A stretch of DNA of 64,000 nt, taken from contig CAJNOI010000247.1 in NCBI GenBank assembly GCA_905250115.1, forward strand, positions 45,117 through 109,116. Direction: 5' to 3'. The position numbers and the translations under genes are program-made. Position 1 is the first letter of the stretch; the number at the start of each line of letters is the position of its first letter. Below are positions 21,157 through 33,009 of the stretch, one piece after another. Origin of the DNA: Adineta steineri (taxonomy: Eukaryota > Rotifera > Eurotatoria > Adinetida > Adinetidae). Under the pieces are notes generated by a model. The model did no database searches and was not told the DNA's origin. It saw only the letters and a list, made by a program, of their open reading frames with translations.

Positions 21157-22209
21157 TCAATAATGTTCTTCCACAATGCTTGCATTTGGTATACGTTCAA
21201 AGCGAATAATAAATAATGGTAATATTTGTTTTGATTGAAATAAAACAATTTCTTTATTTTCAGGTGATAGATGTGAATCAAAGCCAGATTCACAAACTTG
21301 ACCATATTTTTCACCACCTTTTTTAACAATATACGATCGACCAGGTAATACCATACTTAATAAAATTTCATTCGATTTTTTATAACTTTCAGCATAATGA
21401 ATTGCATAATCAGCAGCAAAACCTTGATAAATGCCTCGACCAAAATATCCTTGATCAAGTATCGATATTTTATTGGCTACATTATCTAACATATGTGGTT
21501 CTAAAAAACCATTTTCAGCAATACCTTCTAAAGATTTAGATGATGAACCATGGTAAACAAACAGTATTTGAGAATTTTCGCCTAAATAATCACGATAATT
21601 ATTAAAGTTGTCAAATAATTTTTTATTTCGAATTATTCTCAGACCACAAAGACGAAATTGTGAAGTACCCGAAAGACTATTAAAAAATTTACTTTCGACA
21701 TCTCGCCACCAATATGAATCTTTAACTATATCAGAAATCGAAAAATCAATTTGAGGTTCGATTTTTTCGAGTAATTTTAATTTCATTGCATATCGTGAAG
21801 TATTATGAGGTGGAAAATACGAAAGAAGTGTTTGTTTGAGTTGATACAATTGATTTGAATCACATTGATTCATAATATTTGATAATACATGAAGGATATG
21901 ATATGTCAAAAAGTTTGATGATGCATTGAGTAACATATAACAAAGAATATTTAAATGAAACGGATCTTTTTTAAATTGAATCCACATAACAGCTACTACT
22001 TGATGACCAGATGATGATGAAAGAAGATAACGTGATAATGGAAAGGAATCTGGAACCATTGGAAAAAGTTCATGCATTTGTTCCACCACATGATCTTTTT
22101 TCTGAACATATATGTTCCATAATGGATCTGAACTATCTTCTGTTTTAAATTTATCATCAATTTCATCAAGTTTTTTAGCCAAATTTTCAAGTTCCTCCAT
22201 AGCTTGCAT
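21157..22209 (-). CDS. Small PARP-family ADP-ribosyltransferase
   Basis: A single-exon frame of 350 aa. Residues 1-160 are helical with no domain I recognise. Residues 180-340 form a PARP catalytic domain: FVYHGSSSKSLEGIAENGF, YFGRGIYQGFAADYAIHYA, ILLSMVLPGRSYIV and KEIVLFQSKQILPLFIIRF. The NAD-binding and catalytic triad H-Y-E is present as His220, Tyr261 and Glu320, so the enzyme should be active; Glu is the residue found in poly-ADP-ribosylating members. There are no zinc fingers, WGR domain or PARP regulatory domain, unlike PARP1 to PARP3, so DNA-damage activation is not indicated. The start could also be the ATG three codons later (22200). Confidence 0.85.
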   Translation of the reverse strand: MQAMEELENLAKKLDEIDDKFKTEDSSDPLWNIYVQKKDHVVEQMHELFPMVPDSFPLSRYLLSSSSGHQVVAVMWIQFKKDPFHLNILCYMLLNASSNFLTYHILHVLSNIMNQCDSNQLYQLKQTLLSYFPPHNTSRYAMKLKLLEKIEPQIDFSISDIVKDSYWWRDVESKFFNSLSGTSQFRLCGLRIIRNKKLFDNFNNYRDYLGENSQILFVYHGSSSKSLEGIAENGFLEPHMLDNVANKISILDQGYFGRGIYQGFAADYAIHYAESYKKSNEILLSMVLPGRSYIVKKGGEKYGQVCESGFDSHLSPENKEIVLFQSKQILPLFIIRFERIPNASIVEEHY

Positions 22210-23313
22210 GATAACAAATATGATTCTGACAACTTGTAAGTACTACACTTAGATATAAAAGGACACATACATAAAAAAGAAAAGAAAACGAAATTTTTTC
22301 CTCTCATTCTTTCATAGAATGCAAGAGTAAAGACATAAATCTTGCCTCCAGTCATTTATAATACACTTCGCAGACATACAACGAATTCTCAGCATAATAT
22401 TCAACATTATTTTTGTTGATATGATACAATACTATATTGTTACTTGATGAATTTATTCTTTACAGATAGAAATTTTAGATTGTATACGAATAATGATTTT
22501 TTTTATCAAACACCTATTAATTTAAATATTTATTTCAAAATTCGATATTCTTATTGTAATAATGAATGATGCGAAAGACTTTTGCAAAATATCGCTTTAT
22601 TTTTAATCGATCACAGTACAATGTGTTTTGGAAGAATAAATAATATTTGTTTAGAATTTTCGTTGAAAACGCTATCAAACTGTATATGCAAAAAATATCT
22701 ATAATGTCTTGCCTTAGAATAATGACCATATGTTCTTAAATGGCGCTAAAAATGTGATCCATAATGATTGTGACAGAAGAAACCGATTCGAAAACAATAC
22801 CATAGTATTTTCTCCCAGATTCGTAGAGAATTAAACGACAAATATAATGAAAATATCAGTTACTTTTACTGCAGTCCTTTCTCACACCACATTGTAGTCT
22901 CATTTAAACACGTGTTTGTTACTCACAGGCAATAAATGATAAAAGAAAATTGTGAAAATGCAGTTCGAAGACATTTTCAATATTCGATTCGAAATAAATA
23001 TTTTTTTTTATTTTTATAAAATGCACCGTAGTCGATGAAAAATGAAGTGAGATTTCTTTTTAAAATTTTCGTATCATTCGTTGAAGACTTTGTCTAATGA
23101 CAAGTAAAGGTTGATCAAATATTGTAATCTCTTCTGAGATATCTAGTGACGTTTTTATTCTACACGTGGGTGACACTAACAAAAGAAAGTTCTATTCTTC
23201 TTATCAATGACATCACATTATATCTATATAAACAATATTTTCATTGTTATTTTATTTCATTTTGAAGATATAAAAAATATATTTCGTTAGTAAAAAGAAT
23301 TTCGAAAAACAAA
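22210..23313. other. Intergenic, AT-rich
   Basis: This lies between the divergent PARP gene and the small membrane-protein gene. Open frames at 21996-22355 and 22535-22729 have no coding character. No repeats or RNA genes are recognised. Confidence 0.4.
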
Positions 23314-23773
23314 ATGTTTCGTTCAATGTTTCTGGGATTATTTATTATTTTATCACTAACGAAAGAAGTTTCCAGTATTATATGTCCTAGTGGAATTTAT
23401 AATAGTTATTATTGTTCGGGTAAGTACGATTCTATTTGATAATCTTAATATCATTTGTATCATTTTAGCCGGTCAATCATGTGGTTCATATTATGGAGAT
23501 TGTCGTGGTTTACCAACTTATTTAATCTTCACTATCGTTTCATTCAGTTTGGTCCTTTGTTCAATATGTATTCGATGCTGTGTCTATATAAGTTCGAATA
23601 ATTCAAAAACAACAACACAAAGAGTGCTAGTACCACAAGGTCCAGTTCATTCATTTCGAAATAATTTAGCTACACAACCACCAATTTCTGTTCCAGTACA
23701 TAGTTTCAGAGAAGAAGCTCCTCCATCATATGGAGCAGTTGTAGCTGCAGGTGCACAACCAATAAAATATTAA
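23314..23773 (+). CDS. Small Cys-rich single-pass membrane protein with PPxY motif (CYYR1/WBP1-like)
   Basis: Two exons (23314-23419 and 23469-23773) join over a 49-bp intron to 136 aa. A signal peptide (MFRSMFLGLFIILSLTKEVSS) is followed by a short ectodomain rich in Cys and Tyr (CPSGIYNSYYC, CGSYYGDC). A transmembrane helix follows (YLIFTIVSFSLVLCSICIRCC). The cytosolic tail of about 60 residues ends with PPSYGAVVAA. This layout matches the CYYR1/WBP1/VOPP1/Shisa-like group of adaptors, whose PPxY tails bind WW-domain ubiquitin ligases. Assignment to one member is not possible. The start is the first ATG; a second lies four codons on. Confidence 0.75.
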
Positions 23774-24092
23774 TTTTTTTATATAAACATTTTATTAATA
23801 AATCTATTGATTTGTAAAACATTTTTTAAGAATTAAAAATTTAAAAGATATATATTTGATAATAATATTGTTGTTAAAATAAAAGTAAATATAAATATTA
23901 TTATCATTGTCTTTATAATAATTATTCAAATCAAATGACGATTATTTTTTTAGAGTTACATTAAAATATATATTTCGCATGTTTAAATTCATTCAAAAAA
24001 GACAAAACTATTTTACACAAATATTTAAATAACAAATTCACTAAACTTTATCACATATTTCTTTTTTTCTCTAGATATAATTTTTCTAATGA

Positions 24093-26815
24093 TCAACTTT
24101 TATTTTTATAATTAATTTCAAAACTTTCTCTATCTGGTATTGGTCTTGGTAACCATGATTTTTGTTCATTAACAGCATGTTGAATAAATTCATATCGTTC
24201 ATTAACTAAATTATAACGTTTCATAAAATATGTTTCAAGCCATTCAATAGCAACTTGTGATGGAAATACTTCATTCATTGAATTAGTAAATGATATAAGA
24301 AATGCTTTTAATAAATTTATTACAGGTGTTAATTTTTCTAAACATTCTTCTCCACGTTTGATATGAATATATTTATATCGAACATGAAGATCAGTTACAT
24401 ATTTATTAACAAACGATTCAGCTTCTTGAACTTGTAACCATATACGTGGTAAAGATATCATAGCTTCATAAACACCAGCACCAGGAAATTTACATCTAAG
24501 AAATTTTTATTTAGCTTCAACGATCAAATAATTTCAAATTAAAACTAACTTCGGTATTGGTTTTGTTGAATGATCTTGAACAGTGATGTGAAGTGCTGAT
24601 GAACATTCTAATTGTTTTTGTACATATTCATGTAATGAACTTGGAACAATATCAAGTTTTGGTAGACTACTAAATTGTTGTTGCCATGCAGCTATTGAGT
24701 AAATCATTGATGGAATTGAATAAGGTAATAATTCACATAATGAAAGAAAATGATCATATCGTGACCAACCAGTTAAAATAATTCCATCGAAATTTTTCCA
24801 TTTGGTTGGAATATATAATTGTAATTGTTTAATCCATGATAATTGATCTATAGAGCAAAAACTTTTTAATAAATTTATTATATTTTATTTTCTAACTTTC
24901 ATGATAATGTTTAACATCACTTAAAGTTGCAATTTCATTTGTTGCACCTTTGAATGCAGTTGCACCCCATAAAGTTTGATATTGACCAAATAGATCTGCT
25001 TGTGGACCAATAACAAATCCTTCAACATGCATATCTTCTCTATAAGACCATAAAACAGGATTAATTAAATTTAATAAATTATATTTTTGTAACATTTGTA
25101 TATTTAAATTTTGTAAAACATCATGCCAAACAAATAGAATTAAATCAGGAGATTTTTTCTTAATATAATTCGCGATTATATTTAAATGATAAGCAAATAA
25201 ATCATATTGATTTTGAATACCAGTTAAACGTTGAAATTCTTCACAAGCAGGATTTGTTAAAAAATAATAAACTTCATCATGACCAATGTGAAAGAAACGT
25301 ATATTTGGATGTAAATTTAAATATTGATCAATCATAGAAAAAAGAATTGTATAAGTTTTATTGATACATGGTGTTATAACTTGTGGATATTTCGGATTTT
25401 CACGTAAATCACTGAAATCTTTTAATTTTAATAAAAATTCTAAATGACCTAGAAATTAGAAAAAAAAGATTCATTTTAATTAATTTTTAAATGAAAGATT
25501 GATTCATTTAGTATCCTCTTTCTCGTAGAGAAGAGTCCAGTAAAAATAAATTGTTTGCTTGCTTGCTTGCTTGTGTCCGCAGGGTCAAAAAAACATCGAA
25601 GGCTATTTTTCCGGAAAAGGCATTTCTTGGGGTATTTCAATGCGGGGAGTTCGAATCTGATGTCATTTTTTTACACAAAGGACCAGTTTTTTTTATAAGG
25701 ATTGACCGAACGGTTATCAAGATCGTAGAATTCAAATCTAAAGTCAGTTTTTGGAATTGTTTGAATAAATAGTTTACTGGGAGCGAAGACATATCATTTC
25801 TACGAGAAAGAGCTGAGCTAGTCTCGAGACGTACGTTACTTGTAGAATAAAATGATTTCAAAGCGTACACACATGACACACTCAATGCAATTTTAATTTC
25901 AGTTTCTTTTGATGATTAACACATGGCGTATGTTTCTCAGATAATCTTGATGATAGTATTACAATAGTTAAATTATTATGGATTTTACTTCGAAATAGAA
26001 TTCATCATATGTATAATTTTCCTACCAGTGCAGTAGACAAGTTTTGTATCTAATTTTAACTGTGTACAAATTCTACTAGAAATTGACACATAAAAGAACA
26101 CTCAACAAAGTTCACAAAGTTACAATGCGCATAAAAGTCTTCGTTAGAATCAATATTAGATTCACCATATGAAGGGTGTTATGATCAATTTTTATTCAGA
26201 CCCGCACCTACACTTCTTATAGTTAACATTTTAATATTTCAATCATATATACTTGTTGAAAATTTTTTTTTCTTTAGTAAAGGTTTCTAAATAAATTGTC
26301 TTACCATAAGTTTGTAATAGAGGCATAACATCTAAATGATTTTCGTTTGCTAATTGATTAATTTTTTCAATATCATCTTTCGTATATGCTTGTTTATGTT
26401 TAATTGAACTAACAATTCCATCAAATGGAAACATATCTTCATATTCCATACAAATACCTGTTGCACCCCATTTATGTAATAATGGAAATAGTTTTTCAAA
26501 ATATGATATTTTAGGTGAAGCACCTTTTAAATCAAAATGAACATATAACGATATTGAATGATTAACAATTTGAATTAAATTAGATTGTAAATTTGGTATA
26601 TTTTTAATAAATTCAGAATTTTTATTCATTAAATTCTTTTGTGTTAATATATTCACTTTAGTATTTGTATCATAATTACTCATTGATATAGATCGTTGAT
26701 GATTATTTTTAACAAAATATTTTGATAGAATAATTAGAATAAGAACAATTGTTAAAATAATAAGAATAGCTCGAAATCCACTAGCTCGACGAGATAAAAA
26801 CATTAGGGAAAGCAA
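24093..26815 (-). CDS. HEXD: Hexosaminidase D-like glycosidase with N-terminal membrane anchor
   Basis: Four exons (26815-26305, 25448-24897, 24847-24550, 24495-24093) join to 587 aa. Family GH20 hexosaminidase D motifs are clear: [50 protein letters not shown], the catalytic Asp-Glu pair in [10 protein letters not shown] (Asp228, Glu229), [19 protein letters not shown] and [11 protein letters not shown]. It should release terminal N-acetylgalactosamine or N-acetylglucosamine. Vertebrate HEXD is nucleocytoplasmic, but here residues 15-37 ([17 protein letters not shown]) form a single hydrophobic helix after Arg residues. A type II membrane protein facing the lumen is therefore likely. Intron 1 is 854 bp and holds a repeat element. 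Genes of both neighbours are unrelated. Confidence 0.9.
25516..25812. mobile_element. MITE-like repeat in HEXD intron 1
   Basis: A perfect 14-bp inverted repeat CTCTTTCTCGTAGA (25516-25529) and TCTACGAGAAAGAG (25799-25812) bounds 297 bp without coding sequence. A second copy with identical inverted repeats lies at 43207-43412. The two share internal blocks (AAATAAATTGTTTGCTTG, GTCCGCAGGGTCAAAAA, TTCGAATCTGA). Similarity runs on for about 30 bp beyond the right repeat, so these repeats may not be the very ends. This copy has a (GCTT)n expansion at 25556-25573. Confidence 0.7.
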
Positions 26816-28178
26816 CTTTAGATATATATGTTTATCTAAAAATAAGTAAAATTTATCATGTCAACCAATTGATGAACTCGTTCTATTTTATACTATGACA
26901 TGAATTGAATAAATTTATCTGAGCAAGTAAAAGTTAAATTATTCTTGTCAGTGAAATTAATCAAATGTCAATCGAATAGAACCTTACATGTAATATGAAA
27001 ACGACACATGTTATTATCAAACACATATCGGAATAAGAAAAAGGCACTAAAAACTCATCTGTATCGATCATTCTCTTTTTTCCTTTCTCTTTTTTCACCT
27101 TTATTTCATTGATCGGTTCGATCGGTATACACTTGAGTGTTGTTCGTCGTCGAATTAATTCAAATTTGATGAATTTCTTTCTTTCTTGTTCTCTTTTCAT
27201 CTGAACAGAATAAAAGAATAGTAAAAAACGACTATACTTAAGTAATGCTTCTATCTTTTAAAAAACATATTCATTACTAAAAAAACAATAAATATTTTTC
27301 TTTCCTATTCAAAAGTATACGTTTCATACATCATTTATCATGATGATGGAAGAACTAGAAATAAAGAAGAATATTTGTTGATTTGATTGCAATAGAATAC
27401 ATACGAAACAAATTGATGACTACACAATCCATAGAAATATTTAACAAATCTATTTTTTTTTGATTGAAGACATATGTATGCTAGACTATATTATTTAGTC
27501 TAGTATACAAGTAAATGATTGTCTCAATGTTTATGTATATTGTAACTTTTTTCTCAGAGAAAAAACTGAAGTTTCTATGATGTTTTTATTTTCAATCATG
27601 AAGTTAACAGTAATATCTTGTTCTTTACCTTATCATATTGTAAAATCCAAGTTTTGTCAATTAAACATGAATTCGTTTTCTAGTTGAAGTTACTGTAAAA
27701 ATCAATTGTGTATCTATGACTATGATTATATATACAAATCCAGCGATTTTTATTATAGAATTAACGAAGAATATTATATTCAATCTACATTGTCTCCTAT
27801 GCATTATTAACAAAATAGAGTATTGAATAATTAATTTAGTACTTTACATAATTGTAATTCACACTCATATATATATATATAATCGAGTAATATACTGAAC
27901 TTTTGTACTTTCCTTAATTCTATATTGAAACGTTGTTATTTTTTTGCTGTTCTTCTATGTTCACATGTTTGTAACGACAACTACAGTAGAACGACGAGAT
28001 AGTATATGAAATTAGAACTGTATTAAATAAAAGAAAAACAAGGACGATAGAAAAAAACAATTCTATTAAGTTATTCGTAGTGGTAAAAGTATTTAATTCA
28101 TGGTAGTGTTTTCTATATAAATCAGTGTTCTTTATTTAAATGATTATTTCTTTTATCTATCGTATTTTTTTAAGAATA
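26816..28178. other. Intergenic between divergent HEXD and PHM genes
   Basis: An (AT)n run is at 27869-27882. The minus-strand frame 26961-27200 (80 codons, basic N-terminal half and a hydrophobic end) has no similarity I recognise; it could be an unidentified small gene but is more likely chance. Promoters of both flanking genes must lie here. Confidence 0.4.
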
Positions 28179-29895
28179 ATGTTTTATAATTTATTCTCCA
28201 TTATTCTTGGTTTATCCTCAATATTATTAGTATTAGCAAATGAAGATACATCTAATACTTTAAATATTCTTATGCCTGATGCTGTTGCTAATCATGTATG
28301 TAATTATTAAATTTTGATCTACTTCATATAATATTCTATTATATAACTAGGTTGATGATTATGTATGTTCATCGTTTGAATTAGATACGAATAAACCAAC
28401 ATATATAAGTAAATATTTAATAATACGACGAATAATCGTTTTAATTTAATTAAATTTAGCTGCATTTAATCCATCGGCGACATCGAAAGATGCTCATCAT
28501 ATGTTACTCTATGGATGTACAGAACCAGGTAGTCAAAAAAAGATTTGGTATGAATAAAAAAATTGATATAGTGTTCACATAGCAAAAATAAATCATAATA
28601 TCTCTGTAATTAGGAATTGTGGTGAAATGGCTAATACTGAAACATCTTCTTCACAAAAATATGAAACAGGACCAATATGTGCTTCTGGTTCAACAATTAT
28701 CTATGCCTGGGCAATGGATGCTAATAAAACTGAATTACCAAAAGGTTAAATAAAGACTAAAATATCTTGAAAAAAAAAACTAATACATTTATTTATTATA
28801 GATGTTGCCTTTAAAATTGGTGCTTCAACACCAATTAAATATCTTGTATTACAAGTTCATTTTGCAAATATTGATAAATTCAAAGGTAAAATTATAATTC
28901 ATAGAAATTTTTCTTTTAAAATAAAATCTATTATTTAAGCTGGTGAAACTGATCGTTCTGGTTTCGTTTTAACTACATCACCAACTCCGTAAGTAAACAT
29001 ATCGATAATAATATTTATGTAGTGCTAATAGCTTATTGTATGATTTAGTTCATCTAAACGTGCTGGTGTCTATTCGCTTTCAGCTGGTGGTTATATGCAA
29101 GCAAATTCTGAAGGTAATTATACACTGAAATATTATACTAATACTTATTTTTTAATCTTGTAGAATTATTTGAAGTTGCTTGTAAAATTCAACAAGATAT
29201 TGTCATGCATCCATTTGCTTTTCGAGCTCATACACATAAATTAGGTAAATAAATTTTATTTGAAAAAAGAAAATCAAATCGAAATTAAATTAAAGGTCTT
29301 GTCAATTCTGGTTATCGAGTACGTGGTACATATGATGATCAAGAATGGATAGAAATTGGTCGACGTTCACCTCAATTACCACAAATGTTTTCTCCAGTTA
29401 AAGATAATATAACAATTAAACAAGATGATTATGTTGCAGCTATTTGTACTATGTATAATACACGTTCACATGTTGTAAGAACTGGGTATGATATAATTTA
29501 AAATGTTAAATAAAATAAAAATATTTTTTTTGTTATCTTTAGTCCAACTGGTAATGATGAAATGTGTAATTTTTATATGATGTATTGGGTTGATGGTGAT
29601 CAATTATTAGATGATCAAGTTTGTATAAGTCCAGGACCACCAAACTATTATTTTCGACGTGATCGAGTATGTTTTCTTTCTTATGTAGCAATAATCAATT
29701 GTTTATTTTTTATTTTAGGCTTTGAATGTTGATAAAATTCCAGGCAATGCATTTAGTATTCCACCACCACCAAATGGTCCAGCACCCGGTGAATCTTTAC
29801 AAAATGGTACCCATCATATGATGATGATGCAACATCAAGAAAATCCACTTCCTAAACAATTTCATCTTCGATATAACAATGGAAACAATAACTAA
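28179..29895 (+). CDS. PHM: Peptidylglycine alpha-hydroxylating monooxygenase (PHM)
   Basis: Eleven exons join to 387 aa: 28179-28295, 28351-28408, 28460-28547, 28614-28744, 28802-28885, 28940-28988, 29049-29113, 29164-29244, 29296-29485, 29543-29666, 29719-29895. PHM hydroxylates the glycine at the end of peptide precursors with copper, ascorbate and oxygen, the first step of neuropeptide amidation. After a signal peptide (about 1-20) both copper sites are complete. CuH has His71 and His72 in DAHHMLLYGC and His151 in LQVHF. CuM has His220 and His222 in RAHTHKLG and Met301 in CNFYMMYW. No lyase (PAL) domain follows, so this is a monofunctional PHM as in insects. An in-frame upstream ATG at 28140 would add 13 residues, but ATG 28179 gives the better signal peptide. 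Introns are 51-69 bp. Confidence 0.93.
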
Positions 29896-30051
29896 CATAC
29901 ATAATTTTTTAAACGACAAAGACAATAGTTATTTATTTGATCTAAGATTTTTTATTTAAACATAACAAAAGACTTTTCTTTCGAAATATTTGAATTTATT
30001 AATAAAAAAATACAAAACAGTTTTCTATTCACATGACTATTTGTAATTATC

Positions 30052-31525
30052 TTATTCATCATTATCATCTGGATCATCTTCAGCTACTTCATTTAAATTA
30101 TTATAATTTTTTTGCTGTTGATAATAAACATGTGATAAAACTCTTCCATCTACTGGGTCATCGGGTCGAACTTTTCGAAGACAACGTCCAACAAATTGTG
30201 TAAATAAAACCTAAAAATAATTTGATTTCATTGAAAAGTTAGTCAAGAAATAAAATTAAACCTTTGATTTTGGTGCAACTCTACGAACAATTGCACATAC
30301 ACTTATTTGTCTTCTATCATATCCTTCCAAAAGTTTACCACATACAACCAAAACACGAATTTGTGCTAGAAATAAATTTTCATAACATTTTCAAATAGAA
30401 TTGTATATATGCATTTACTATTTTCAAATTTTTGAAGTATAGAATCTGGACTTTTTGTATCTCCTGTATATGATTCTGCAATATCTTGTTTAGCTGTCAG
30501 TTTTAATTGTTTAGTAAATTGTTTAGCCTCCTCTTTATCTTTTGTTAATACCATTGCTTGATGTTTTACATTTGGATCTTGTCGATCATGCTCATCTAAT
30601 ATTTTAAGAATTTCTGTACTCAGTAACTAATAAAACAAAGAATTGCATAGAATAAACTCGAAAAATATATTTACAGTTCTTCGTTCAGGTCCAGAATCTT
30701 GATCATTTCCAATTTGTTGAAATATTGTTCGACGAATAATTCCATTATTCATGAGTTCATTAGGAGTTATTTGATAACAAATTTGTCCAGGAAGAATTGG
30801 TTCACCGTTTCTATAGGGTGTAGCTGTAAGAAATATTGTTCTACAATCAAAATAGGACACAATTTTATCCCATGTTGGTGCTGGAAAATGATGAGCTTCA
30901 TCAACAATTAATAAATTAAAACTTTTTGGATTCAATTTGTCCCAATCAACTTTGGAATTTGTACCAAATTTTTGTGCGTTAACAATAACTAAATTTTCTG
31001 CATGATCTTCAATTTCTTTTACTTGTTGAATTACTCGAAGTGGTTCAACAAATTTATTTGCTGCTTCTTCTGTAACAACTTTGCGTGTTACATAAAAACT
31101 TTCTTTCGGTCGCTTTCTGAAAAACAAAGTTTCATAGAAATGAAAAAAAACTTCTATTTTTTGAAAAGATTATTTCTACCCAAAAGCTTCTGCTAATTGA
31201 TTTGTAATTTGTACTGAAGGTGTTATAACCAAAACACGAGTTGTATTCAGTATATAAGGAGCAAGTGCAGCAATACCAGATTTACCTCCACCAGTTGGAA
31301 TTACGACTAAACCTATACGAGATTCTTGATTATTGTACCACGATTGTAATTTCTTTAAAGCATCCCGTTGATGTGGATAAATTGAAAATTTATCTACGTT
31401 GTCTTTAACAAGAGATGAATAAGTATTAAAACGAGATGTTTTTTCCTAGAATCGAAGAAAAAATTAGTTATGTGTGTATTTACATATGAATCTTATAATA
31501 CCACATCATCGAGACCAAGAGCCAT
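30052..31525 (-). CDS. Stand-alone SF2 DEAH-box helicase
   Basis: Six exons (31525-31502, 31445-31180, 31116-30675, 30626-30419, 30365-30262, 30210-30052) join to 400 aa. The helicase motifs come in order. Motif I is IPTGGGKSG. Motif II is DEAH in LLIVDEAHHFPAPTW. Motif III is FLTATPYR. A conserved stretch QIRVLVVCGKLLEGYDR follows, and motif VI is TQFVGRCLRKVRPDDP. This is the compact ResIII-like core seen in type I and III restriction-like and phage helicases and in XPB relatives. No nuclease, DNA-recognition or accessory domain is attached, and the acidic tail ends DDPDDNDE. The function is not known to me. The start is in a tiny 8-codon exon (MALGLDDV), supported by a good donor and the frame but otherwise uncertain. 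Confidence 0.82.
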
Positions 31526-31988
31526 AGAGAATAAAAATATAATATTATAGTTTATTGAAATGAAAATGTAACTTTATAAAGGTTAACGTTGCTCGAATGT
31601 CAGAATGGGACAAAAGGAAAAAAGGAAAAAAGGAAAGGAAAATATTTGTTCTTTGATTCATGAGTAATTGTTTGTATGAAAAAATAACTGAGGTTTGATT
31701 GTTATTCTTCCATCCAACAAAAAGAACTGTTTACCGTGTTTATATAAAAACCAAAAGATGTCGTAGATTTTTCAAGTTAAAAATATCAAATATACTACTC
31801 AGACACAAAGATTAATTATATATGTATGACGAAAAAGAAAAAAACTTTCAGATTCACAATCAAAATAGTTAAACTTTTTACCACAATTAAAATTTAAAAA
31901 AACGTAGTCGGGCAGAATGCTTAGAACTTTTCGACCAAGATAACTAGAGTCCTGTGACTTTCGCTATTCAAGATAGTAGGTAGGAATA
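31526..31988. other. Intergenic between the helicase and the PSME4 fragment
   Basis: It holds a small GGAAAAAA-type tandem run at about 31613-31640 and otherwise AT-rich sequence. There is no trace of the upstream part of PSME4. Confidence 0.4.
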
Positions 31989-32608
31989 GTCGCATCAATA
32001 ACTTTGTCTGGTTTTTATCAATGTGGTTATATTGAAGTAACTCGTGAAGATCTGGTAAGTCGATTACGTTTCTTTCAAAATTTTCATTTAATTATTCGAA
32101 AAGAATCATTTTGATACAATGAGTAAAATCAATTATTTTACTAAAATCAATGGCAAGAAAACGATGATACCGAATCATATAATCAAACGACATGCTGGTT
32201 AGTATATAAGTTAAAATAATATTATGTAGATGTTGAGATATTCATCAATATTTTGAATACTCTAAAGAGCGAAAAAGTAATTTAAATATCATTATAGGTG
32301 TTTTGGGACTTTGTGCTATTGTTCTTTCCAGTCCATATGATATTCCAATTATATACCAGATGTATTGATGTCACTTTGTCAACACTCACATGATTCGGAT
32401 TTAATACAAGTATGTTTATCTACTGATATGTTTTAGAGTAAAGATATATAGGAATATTTTTTGTTGTTGTTAGAAATCAATAAAACAATGTTTATCAGAG
32501 TTTCGTCGCACTCATCATGACTCATGGCATGAACATAAAGAACAATTCACCGAAGATCAATTGATGATTTTAACCGATATGTTAATTTCGCACAATTATT
32601 ATATTTAA
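31989..32608 (+). pseudogene. PSME4: PSME4 (proteasome activator PA200) C-terminal fragment with frameshift
   Basis: Four exon-like blocks match the extreme C-terminus of PSME4. They are 31989-32054 (TLSGFYQCGYIEV), about 32130-32197 (IIKRHAG at the end), 32298-32409 (VLGLCAIVLSSPYDIP) and 32474-32608 ([20 protein letters not shown] and the terminal NNYYI-like end, stop at 32606). Splice sites between blocks are intact. The third block has a one-base-type frameshift near 32350: the frame breaks after SSPYDIPI and resumes in another frame as IPDVLMSLCQHSHDSD. Nothing of the other 1,600 or so residues of PA200 lies upstream. It is thus a truncated duplicate rather than a working gene. Confidence 0.82.
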
Positions 32609-33009
32609 TAGTCTAAATTAAATATCGATTGTATTTGAAATACATAATAAAATTGGACACTATTATAGAATGATGTGCTTTTTAGACATTCATTTATGGT
32701 AATTTTTACCTTTTTGTTATAGACCACATTCAATAAAAGCATTTTCACTTTCTAATTAATACTTCTATATATAGTCCATTTATAAATGACTTTTAAAATG
32801 AAAATGACACTTTTTATTGTTTTATTTCGAGTTGATGCTTAAGACATTAATGAGAACATTTTTCCTACCTTGAATAAAAATTGATTAAGTATAGTTCTAT
32901 ACTTAACATTAAATGTCAATTGCACATACACATATAACTTAAAGGTCAATTTCTCAAACAAATAAAAAAATAGATTAAACATCTATCTCTTTCATTCATT
33001 TGCTTTATC
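32609..33009. other. Short intergenic, AT-rich
   Basis: Nothing recognisable. It presumably includes the promoter of the secreted-protein gene starting at 33010. Confidence 0.4.

Noticed and set aside
25640-25660. tRNA-like B box (GAGTTCGAATCTG) suggesting a SINE
   Set aside because: No A box at the right distance, no poly-A tail, and the sequence lies inside an element bounded by inverted repeats, so a DNA element fits better.
26961-27200. Minus-strand frame of 79 codons between HEXD and PHM
   Set aside because: Basic then hydrophobic composition but no recognised motif, no splice partner and no conserved context; kept only as a remark in the intergenic entry.
32340-32360. Possible tiny intron to rescue the PSME4 frame
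   Set aside because: There is no GT..AG pair that restores the frame; a frameshift is the simpler reading.
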